From assembly GCA_018806985.1 (NCBI GenBank), contig JADANN010000162.1, positions 1,261,501 through 1,325,500 of the forward strand: a stretch of DNA of 64,000 nt. Reading direction: 5' to 3'. This document shows, piece after piece, positions 56,552 through 64,000 of this stretch. The position numbers and the translations under genes were made by a program. The notes beneath the pieces were generated by a model that had not been told where the DNA came from, ran no database searches, and worked only from the letters and a program-made list of their open reading frames with translations. The DNA comes from Angiostrongylus vasorum. Its lineage: Eukaryota; Nematoda; Chromadorea; Rhabditida; Metastrongylidae. The number at the start of each line of letters is the position of its first letter. The stretch's first letter is position 1.

Positions 56552-57512
56552 CTGGAACAAGTTAATTTAAAAATAATGGAAAAAACCAGAAGGTTCATTC
56601 AGGTCGATAACAATAGCCAGGAATCTAACAAATAGCCTTCCTCATGGAGGAGCACGAGCCACTAGCCTTGTTTCATTTCGTGCTTGGTGCCGATATTTGT
56701 CATCTCGTCATCAGAGCTTGTGTGAAGATTTCTGATACAATGAGCATCGACCAAGCGGAAATCGTCGTCGGCAAAACACGCGATTCCACTCTGTATCCTA
56801 CGACGGAACGGATGTTCAGCACATTCTAGTCCTGGGTGGAGAACGTCAACGATCATTCAAACTTTTCAAATTGTGTTCTTCATTGGTCTACTTATTTTGT
56901 AAACATAAAATACGGTAATATTTAGCCATTTATTATGGGTAAACATAATTTAAAGTGGAGGAGATTAGGTGCCAGAAATAGGTGAAAGGAAGAGTAATCG
57001 ATATTCTTAAGCATGAAAAGGTGTAGAATTTGATTTGATTTGACTGTTTTCATGTAACACCATTCATTACTTAGGTTGCTTCTCTACTGTGTCGCAGCGC
57101 TGTGACATCCAAGTATAAACACGGCTAGCCATTTGGACTGGTAATCATTACCTAACACCAATTTCCTGACTACCAGTAAGTTCAGCCCCCGCTAGAGACA
57201 CGAAAACCACCTGACTTCTCTAATGAAGTCTTTATACATCCAGAGAGAACATACCAACAAGTTCTTCCTTGGGTTTATCATGATGTTCTGGATAAGCCCA
57301 CGTGTAACACACGTATGCACGAATACGACTATGTATCCGGGAAAGGTGTAGGTCACTTCGACAGAGTAGTGACGGTCAACTTATCACTCTAACCCACATA
57401 TGATAACATAAAGTTTGACTGGCACTTGTTCGCTAGTCCGCTACTTTTACGTGAAGTAGCCGATCTTACCTTCCAAGCTTCCGCTTGAATAGGACCTTAC
57501 ACCATTGCCTAT
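56552..57512. other. Unassigned, one candidate exon
   Basis: A minus frame at 56,668-56,840 after CCACCCAG| (ECAEHPFRRRIQSGIAC and SSDDEMTNIGTKHEMKQ) may be another exon of the same transcript, but no clear donor was found. Confidence 0.3.
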
Positions 57513-57514
57513 AA

Positions 57515-57745
57515 TCAACTTTTTATTTACTGTTTATTATTCTTTTCACGGCTGGGTAAAAGTGAAACACAACCACAAGGATGCTGATATATGAGCAAAA
57601 CTTAGAACCTCAGGTGGGTGCGCTTCGAATCCTCGACTACCCTTACCAGGGGCTCACGTTCTATCCACCACACCAACCGAGTCCTTTGCTTCTTTTTCTC
57701 CCACGAAGTTTTTTACTCTTACGGTGATATCAGCACTATAATGGC
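57515..57745 (-). repeat. SINE-C copy, diverged
   Basis: Starts TTTATTTACTGTTTATTATT, with GGATGCTGATATATGAGCAA and the reversed A box CACCACACCAACCGAGTCC. Confidence 0.7.
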
Positions 57746-58400
57746 ATCACCCAATGTCACCCAATAAAAATGCACAGTTGTATCATGGCCTCTTAATAGG
57801 CGCTTACAGTAAGTGCTAACACCCAGAAAAAAAAGGGAAATTTTGTATGAGAAGTTCCCTTAAATCTTGGATAGCACTTCTCTGGATATTAACCGACCTT
57901 CGACTAGATTTTACTAGCTACTAAACAAACAAAAGAATGCAATTATTCTTCCGAACCTTCTATACACCGGAAACAAAGTTCAACAGATTTTTCAGGCGTG
58001 CACGGCGGAAGGATGTTCTCGGTGGTTGCGAAGCGGAAGAAGACGCACTCACGATGGAAGGACTCCGGCAGAATGTTGCTCCGACTTAGAAACACGCTCA
58101 TCAGCCGGAACCGTTTAACCGACCGCTACTGCAAGCCGCAAAAACAGAATGAAGCCTCGTACACCGCAACGATCACCGGCGAGTTGAACATGTCCCTCGA
58201 CTCGTTGCCACTATCAGCAGAAAGATCACATTCTCCGCTGTTCAGAAACACTTACTCTGAAGAGTATAGTTACGTAGTGCTGTGGTAATAGTCTGATTTC
58301 TTCCTATGACTAGCAAATACTGTTCTCTTTTCCGTTGTTAAGATGAGAAGTGGTCGGCATGAATTCTCTTTATATCTTTTTTTTCTATATTGTAACGAAG
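57746..58400. other. No confident feature
   Basis: Open frames on both strands at 58.0-58.25 kb in a locally GC-richer stretch. No splice structure could be settled. Confidence 0.3.
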
Positions 58401-58404
58401 AATA

Positions 58405-58475
58405 TACTTTGATATTTGGACGGCCCGTCTTCACTGATTGTGCAAGCGCAAGTATAATTTCCATTCGTTTTTCTT
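58405..58475 (-). repeat. R370 end fragment
   Basis: Only the GGACGGCCCGTCTTCACTGA end and the adjoining ATAATTTCCATT remain. Confidence 0.6.
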
Positions 58476-59084
58476 TCGTTCAATCGTCGTCAACAGCAGT
58501 GGTCTTTTTCCACACACAGTGATATCCGCTAGATCCGTTCCGTAATCCTGATCGTTGCTATCTTGGAGTGCAGATGGTTGACGCTAGCCACGAACACGTT
58601 CCCCCCAACGCTTGCATGTTGTTCCGAGAGGAGGCTTACCATCTCTTGTAGTCCTCTCCACTGTTCTTCTCGTTTGTCTGTAATCTGTTCTTCTGGTTAT
58701 GTTATTACCCCATCTTTTCGTGACCTGCAGTGACATTGTTCACTATAGTTGCTGTGAAGCACCACTTGTTTATGATAGATTTATTTCACCTAGAACATAG
58801 AATACAATGAAGGAGGAAGCACTCTGATAGACGTGGATGAGCGTGGTAGAAGCACTTTGGTGCTTCGCTCATAATAATTTCGACCGAGCTTATATACAGA
58901 GACAGGACAAAGATCATTCTCTTTCACAATGCTATTTCGCCACAGCCGTTTGATTCAAAAGCAATTAGTCCATATGTAAAGGCACCTTAAACACAATAGA
59001 GAAATTCTCACGACCAACATTCTGTTGACCTTGGCATTGCTCAAATAATTCTTTATATTTTTGTTGAGCAAACACAAAGTTATT
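58476..59084. other. No feature recognised
   Basis: A GAGCTTATATACAGAGACAG sequence near 58,890 looks TATA-like, but no element borders were found. Confidence 0.35.
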
Positions 59085-59089
59085 CTTCG

Positions 59090-59485
59090 TATTCTTGTTG
59101 AGCAAACACGAGGTGTTATTTTTTATTCTTTATTCACAACAAGCTGACGTTTCGGCGGATCTCGCCTTCCTCAGAGCCTGGAAAGATCAAGTTGACTGCA
59201 ACCTACTTTATGACCCACCCACTATTCTCCTCTACAGGCGGTCCTCCAAATAGGGAGCGCAATGGTTTCCTTCGTCTCTCACTGTTTCCACTTGGCAAAC
59301 ATCTGATCTTGTTTGTTTCGCAGACTGGTGCGTAGTGTTCGCATCTCGATGTCCAGTACTCAGTGGCTATCCTCTGGCAGATTGCGGTCAACTTGACCTT
59401 TTCCAGTTCTGAGAAAGGCGACATCCGCAGAAACGTCGGCTTCATAGCAATGAAGAGTAAAATAACACCTCGTATTTGCTTAACA
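59090..59485. mobile_element. Short element with inverted, hammerhead-like termini
   Basis: The left end (AAACACGAGGTGTTATTTTT, then GCTGACGTTTCGGCGG) is mirrored at the right (GCAGAAACGTCGGC, then ATAACACCTCGTATTTGC). It has the layout of a Penelope-like terminal pair, with about 200 bp of unassigned sequence between. No coding domain recognised. Confidence 0.6.
59143..59180 (-). ncRNA. Hammerhead-ribozyme-like core
   Basis: On the minus strand CTGAGGA is followed, after one extra A, by a GGCG/CGCC stem with a 5 nt loop, and then GAAACGTCAGC. This is the best stem II of all copies in the window. Stem III would need a partner from a tandem copy, as in Penelope hammerheads. The extra A departs from the canonical core. 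Confidence 0.4.
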
Positions 59486-59639
59486 AAAATATAAACAACC
59501 AAAAATAGTCCTAAAAATATTAATCAACTATGTTTTGATTGACGGGCCACAAATGCCCCGTTTTGTACAACAGAAATTCTGTACAATTACAGAAATCACC
59601 TGTGTTCTACTATCGATGTGTACTCTCCTGGATCCTAAA

Positions 59640-59900
59640 GATGAGATAAATTTCGAGGAACTCGGTTGCGCATTCCGGCTAGACGTTGAGAGTGCTGGTT
59701 AAATCTCGGAAGATGCGCAATATTCTTCGCGTGTTTGAGGTATCAGTCCTGCCGCAAAACAGCGTTAGGAGGAGTGTTGGATCGAAAACGTGAGCGCGGA
59801 GTTTTGTGTCCGTTTGTTGGTCAGTAGCATCCTTAAGTGTGCCGAATACAACCCATGCTGCTCTCGCTCTTCTGTTTAGGTTTCTATAATCAGAGTACCA
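59640..59900 (-). mobile_element. LINE 3' fragment (RT C-terminal region)
   Basis: The minus frame reads RRARAAWVVFGTLKDATDQ and TDTKLRAHVFDPTLL, the conserved block after the RT domain in nematode RTE-like LINEs. It comes from a family different from the other RTE copies in the window, whose block reads STVLPALTYASE. Confidence 0.65.
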
Positions 59901-60235
59901 GCCAACGAAGAATATAAAGTGAAAAAAAATCGAAGTGAAGTAGAAAGGAAGTAAATCAAGACTGAACTGTGAGGAGGGAAATCGACAACCAATCTGTCAC
60001 TTCAGTATGCCGTTCAATAAACCTAATGATTATCAAGCTTGAATCAAAACGGACATTTGTCGGATTCCACGCATCGTGGTGAAATGAGGTCAGTGTCATT
60101 GGAGATCGCTTTTCAATCCACTTTTCTTCAAAATCATAGTGTAGCAATTTGCAGAGACCAAAGAAACCAAAGATAAGTAGGTTATAGTAAGTTGTAAGTC
60201 CCAAAGGAATTATTCCAAAAGCCAACCATTTATAA
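59901..60235. other. Unassigned, 89-codon minus ORF
   Basis: A minus ORF at 59,956-60,225 with a hydrophobic first half runs out of SINE-C sequence at its 5' side. I do not support it as a gene. Confidence 0.3.
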
Positions 60236-60237
60236 TC

Positions 60238-60610
60238 ACAATTTTGACTTCTTATTTGCTGCCTACTCTTTTTTAGCGGCAGGGTATGCGTTGCGAAATA
60301 TAACTTTAATGATGCTGAGATATTTGCAAAACTCTGGACCGCAGGTGCCTATGGTGGGGGAACTGCAGCCTCAGCTTAACTGGGTTCGTTGCCGATTTGG
60401 GCCCCCCAGATCAATCCCGCTGACGGGTGATTGCTGATGGCAAAAGATCAATAGAACTAGCTGAGAGACAGGCGAAACGAAGGACCCGCATGGTGTGGTG
60501 GTGAGCGCGCTACTCCCGGAAAGGACAATAGCGCGTTCGTTCCCCACCATAGGCACCTGCGGGTCCAGAGTTTTGCAAATATCTCAGCATCATTAAAAGC
60601 CAACCATTTA
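60238..60610. repeat. Two SINE-C copies in inverted arrangement
   Basis: A short left copy in minus orientation (TTATTTGCTGCCTACTCTTT to AGGTGCCTATGGTGGGG) joins a long right copy in plus orientation (CTCAGCTTAACTGGGTTCGT, CCCGCTGACGGGTGATTGC, GCATGGTGTGGTGGTGAGC, GCGTTCGTTCCCCACC). Confidence 0.85.
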
Positions 60611-60629
60611 ATTGTTCAACAACAATGCA

Positions 60630-60920
60630 AAGGGCGCTTGTAGCGCAGTGGTCCGAGGCGCCCTGCACTACACATGGGATCGATCCCAGCGCCCCAGGCT
60701 CACCAAGCCCTCCATCCCTCCGGGCTTGGCAAACTGGTACCATACTTGTTTGGGAGGATGGTTCGCAACTCTGGAGCGATACATCGGTAGGCCACTGCAA
60801 TTCATTGTAAAGGCCAGATATGCATTCAATCATTTCCAACGATGGTCGGTGGAGTCGAATGGATGGCGTATCCCTTAGGGATTGATCAACGCCGAGAGCT
60901 TTATCCTTTTTACCCTTTAC
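60630..60920 (+). repeat. SINE-A copy, well preserved
   Basis: Plus strand. A-box region TTGTAGCGCAGTGGTCCGAG, B box GGGATCGATCCC, 3' end ACGCCGAGAGCTTTATCC followed by TTTTTACCC. Confidence 0.93.
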
Positions 60921-61318
60921 AAACAACGCTTAGCAAAATAAGTGTCACAAAGTTTTCTAGCTATTAACAGCTCATCAAAGAAAAAAACATTTAAGCCGCA
61001 AGAAGGCTATATGTTTATATGAATAACAATGCTATGTGTAATTATTAACATTATGTCATAAAAAGTATGGTTTTTGTCACCTATAGCCCAGTTAATTATC
61101 GACTAACTTGCGGTGGCGCCAAAGAAATCGTCATTGATATTCGTCACCAGCTTGAGATTTCAAACGAACTTCACATCTTTGAATAATACGAGCAATAGCA
61201 CGCTGATTTGGTGGGATGAAGATAGACCTCGACTACAAGAAGCCTGCTGATATCTGCAGTTGCATATGACTACAGTTTATTGGTACATCTTGTAACAGTT
61301 CCCAGGATCGACTTTCTA
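60921..61318. other. No feature recognised
   Basis: AT-rich spacer between SINE-A and the Penelope-like structure. Confidence 0.4.
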
Positions 61319-61428
61319 TTAACCTCGGCATTGGAATATGAATGCGTCGTTTTCTTGTTCAGCAATCGCGAGGTTGTTAAACAGCATACATTTACTTCCA
61401 TAGAAAAACACAATACAATACAACAGTA

Positions 61429-61466
61429 GCTGACGTTTCGGCAGTATCGCCTTCTTCAGAGCCTGG
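61429..61466 (-). ncRNA. Hammerhead-ribozyme-like core, left Penelope copy
   Basis: On the minus strand CTGAAGA, one extra A, GGC/GCC stem with a GATACT loop, then GAAACGTCAGC. The mirrored plus-strand copy at 62,541-62,578 has lost it (CTGCAGG, GAGAC). Confidence 0.4.
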
Positions 61467-61765
61467 AAGGGGTATACTGACATACAATTTACTAGGCCAA
61501 ACGCTTCAATGACACTTACAAAAAGACGAAAAAACTCTATGGTAATTACATGGTCAACAGCTTCTCGAAAAAAACTCACCGCTTTTTTTTACGTGTCTTC
61601 CCATGAGGAAGATTAGAACAGCTGATTATGGTCGCATAAGGTTGATGACTGCACCATCCCACATCAGAAATTGATGCGAACATACGGGGGTCAGGTCGCG
61701 TATGACCTCTGGGCATTCATCCCCTGCTATTCATTGTAGGGTTTTTGGCATTTATCCAAAAAGCC

Positions 61766-62002
61766 TCAAGAAGTTTTTCGCGCTGGTGTTCTAGTCTCCT
61801 GCGCAAGGATATTGACTTTTACTTCAAAATCGTCCCCGCTGTGCTTTTGTATCCTATGCGTGCCTAGTGGGGTACTTTGTCTTAGTTTTCGTTTGCCATC
61901 TAGGTGTTCTTTTATGCGGATACACAAAGGCCTGCCCGTTTCGCCAATATATTCATCTCCGCAATTATTACACGAGATCAGATATATCGTACCTGAACTC
62001 AT
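61766..62002 (-). pseudogene. GIY-YIG endonuclease domain of a Penelope-like element
   Basis: The minus-strand ORF begins MSSGTIYLISCNNCGDEYIG, with the two tyrosine-containing motifs of the GIY-YIG nuclease fold (here TIYLI and EYIGE), the CxxC pair typical of Penelope endonucleases, and the conserved arginine/glutamate stretch GRPLCIRIKEHLDG. It is cut off from any reverse transcriptase, and a stop follows the ARKTS residues. In an intact element this domain nicks target DNA for reverse transcription. Confidence 0.85.
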
Positions 62003-62896
62003 GCAATCACCGTCCCTGCCGTAAGGGCAGATTACGCAATTTATTGTTTCGCATAGACGGTCATACAGGCGGTTACGAACTAACTGACGACGTAGAGTAG
62101 CCGGTGGTATTTCAACTATTGAACCCCACTAGGCACGCATAAGATACAAAAAGCACAGCGGGGGACGATTTTGAAGTAAAAGTCAATATCCTTGCGCAGG
62201 AGACTAGAACACCAGCGCGAAAACTTCTTGAGGCTTTTTGTATAAATGCCAAGAACCCTACAATGAATATCAGGGAGGAATGCCCAGTGGTCATACATAG
62301 CCTGCTCTCGTATCTCTGCATCAATTTCCGATGTGGGGTGCTGCAGTCACCAACCACATGCGACTATAATCAGCTGTTCTAATCTTCATTATTGGAAGTC
62401 ACGAAAAAAAAGCGGTGAGTTTTTCGAGAAGCAGTTGACCATGTAATTGACATAGAATTTTTCGTCTTTTTGTAAGTATTATTTTGTTTTTTAAAGTAAG
62501 TTTTTATAAACGTTTGGCGTATAGTAAATTGTATAGCCTTCCAGGCTCTGCAGGAGGCGATACTGCCGAGACGTCAGCTACTGTTTGTATTGTTTTTCTA
62601 TGGAAGTAAATGTATGCTGTGTAAGAACCTCGCGATTGCAGAACAAGAAACCGACGCATCCATATTCAAATGCCGAGGTTAATCGAAAGCCGATCCTGGG
62701 AACTATAGAAATATTGTTACACGAACAATATTTCCTGATCATCTCCCATGTTCTTATAATCCTGATGTATATTTTCCCACATCGTTGTTAATGTATTCTG
62801 TTTAGTTAGGTAACTACCTACTGAACCACCTGACTTTTAATTCACTGTACATGCACTTCTAGTCTAATTGCGTTACCGTGTAAATATTGTATAACT

Positions 62897-62918
62897 TGTT
62901 TAATTACCGAAGTTTGAG
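62897..62918 (+). ncRNA. SL1-like spliced-leader sequence
   Basis: Twenty of 22 bases match the nematode SL1 leader (differences at leader positions 1 and 13), and a GT follows directly, where SL RNA has its donor. The roughly 100 bp after it show no clear Sm site (AATTTTTGG type) and no SL RNA stems that I can recognise. So this is more likely a degenerate SL RNA gene or relic than a working one. Confidence 0.45.
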
Positions 62919-63121
62919 GTGTCCGACTCAGCGACTGGCACACAAAAGTTCCGCGTGGCATCTACAACAACTTGGTATTCATATAAAGTTGTGAGTTCAC
63001 CGCCACAACAATAAATGAGCAAATTATTGGGACAATATTGAAGCTACACACATAGTCATTATATATTAAAGACTGAAAGGAACTTGATTTGTAGACGATT
63101 TATCCCACTAGAGTTGTTGTT

Positions 63122-63490
63122 CCCCTCCCAACGGTTTACCGCTTCATCGTGGTTAAGAGGTGCTCCTGGATGTCCGACTGCGGTGTACAGCAATGGCATT
63201 TATCTCCCAGCAGGGCTTTCCAAACTGAGTAGTCCACCCCTCCCATCAGGAAGAGCCAAGACTAACCCATTTCCAGGTTCTACCACCGTCCTGGCATCGC
63301 ATGGTGACAAATCTTCCTCTGATCCACAAGAGCGGTGATTGTCTGAGGTGGTGAGGCCTGAGGCAGACTTTGGCTTTCCCTAACCTTGGGACTCCAGTGA
63401 ACCACAATGGTTATGCCAGCTAAGCTCCGACGAAATGAAAATTATGCTGAAGCCCGCATAACCGGTGAGGACAGGCCATGCATAAATCCA
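63122..63490 (+). repeat. R370 repeat copy
   Basis: Starts CAACGGTTTACCGCTTCATC, contains CCACAAGAGCGGTGATTGTC and ends GACAGGCCATGCATAAATCC. Confidence 0.88.
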
Positions 63491-63569
63491 AGAGTTGCTG
63501 TTCATAAAGTATCGCCACGATTTAGTCCACAATACGCAAGTTGTATCCAAATAAAAAATTTCAAATGAC

Positions 63570-63711
63570 CTGAAAATGCAGTGAGTCCCACCAAACGTTT
63601 TTTCCTATCAACCTCTATGAAGACAGATCTATACCATAATTTGAGGCGTTGATGGTCTACCGTAACCTGAGGAGTATCATATGACGATGTCCATGGAGGA
63701 TTCGGCTCCAT
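63570..63711 (-). CDS. Candidate first exon of an unrecognised protein
   Basis: On the minus strand a pyrimidine-rich stretch ending ACATTGTAAG| is followed 4 nt later by ATG (63,711). The frame reads MEPNPPWTSSYDTPQVTVDH, then FIEVDRKKRLVGLTAF, and ends TCAG|GTCATT after 47 codons plus 1 nt. The pattern of a His-Gln-Arg pair followed by a charged turn and VGLT is reminiscent of the first strands of M1-peptidase-like proteins such as TAF2, but this is a weak guess. The rest of the gene would lie to the left of the R370 copy. Confidence 0.4.
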
Positions 63712-64000
63712 CGCACTTACAATGTAAAAATAACAACCAACACAACAAAATTCAAAATGTCCTTTATGGTGAAATCGTAGAACTCCACTTCAATAAGCGA
63801 CAGATCACAGTGAAATACAGAAACTGAAAAGTGTTACAGCAATATAGACGTAGCTCATGATAACCCTGCATAATCGATATCGAGCAGTCGTAGTCGAATT
63901 CCAAAAACACCTAAGTGGAAAGATACAAAGAAATGATCAACATACCAAACATCAACTTTTCATAGATAAAGAAAATTCGGGTTATGGGATTATATCAAAT
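63712..64000. other. No feature recognised
   Basis: AT-rich window end. Confidence 0.4.

Larger units (their letters stand above)
61320..62690. mobile_element. Penelope-like element, two 5'-truncated copies in inverted arrangement
   Basis: Left copy (minus strand) 61,320 to about 62,005; right copy (plus strand) about 62,110-62,690. The copies share the GTTCTAGTCTCCTGCGCAAG segment (inverted at 62,200) and the same termini (ACCTCGGCATTGGAATATGA at 61,321 and TATTCAAATGCCGAGGTTAA at 62,663). The left copy encodes the endonuclease end. Penelope elements carry an N-terminal reverse transcriptase followed by GIY-YIG; the RT is absent from both copies. Confidence 0.75.

Noticed and set aside
57998..58288. 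Plus ORF of 96 codons
   Set aside because: Both strands are open in a locally GC-richer stretch. There is no family and no clear splice context.
62912..63060. SL-bearing retrocopy of an mRNA
   Set aside because: No open reading frame follows the SL-like sequence, and a GT sits directly after it, which does not fit a reverse-transcribed mature mRNA.
1..64000. CRISPR arrays, operons, prophage or bacterial genes
   Set aside because: No regularly spaced direct repeats, ribosome binding sites or long intronless genes. All real genes found are split by introns.

Overview
This is AT-rich nuclear DNA from an animal. Genes are split into short exons with GT/AG junctions, the acceptors are mostly TTTCAG-like, and several start codons sit a few bases after an acceptor, as expected where a spliced leader is added in trans. 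An SmF gene, a PIF1 helicase relic and a multi-PDZ gene point to a nematode. The density of tRNA-derived SINEs and RTE-type LINEs fits a strongylid (clade V parasite) genome better than a compact Caenorhabditis genome. That placement is inference, and the species cannot be named from the sequence.

Four host loci could be assembled by hand, all on the minus strand. (1) A decayed PIF1 helicase covers about 5.64-11.17 kb. It keeps its intron layout but has stops, frameshifts and hits in the catalytic motifs. (2) snr-5, encoding Sm protein F, lies at 24.87-26.12 kb and is complete in three exons (83 aa). (3) A multi-exon PDZ-domain gene covers 34.43-40.86 kb. (4) A C2H2 zinc-finger gene lies at 42.31-48.68 kb; its last six exons join in perfect phase. 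Further plausible exons without a recognised family lie at 0.8-1.0, 16.2, 21.1, 23.1-23.3, 52.2-52.4, 54.5, 56.4 and 63.6 kb.

Most of the rest is mobile DNA. Three SINE families with tRNA-like A and B boxes are present: SINE-A with about 18 copies, SINE-B with 6 and SINE-C with about 11. There is also an unclassified repeat of about 370 bp (R370, 8 copies). At least eight RTE-type LINE pieces occur, the longest at 29.78-32.89 kb. Penelope-like pieces with a GIY-YIG endonuclease lie at 8.7 and 61.3-62.7 kb. Several hammerhead-ribozyme-like termini, mariner-like ends and (AT)n or (CT)n microsatellites make up the remainder. The insertions sit in introns or between genes and account for most of the intron length. 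I see no operon of bacterial type, no CRISPR array and no functional tRNA or rRNA gene. No wholly new multi-gene system is evident. The best leads are the Penelope/hammerhead structures, an SL1-like sequence at 62.9 kb, the R370 family and the PIF1 relic.
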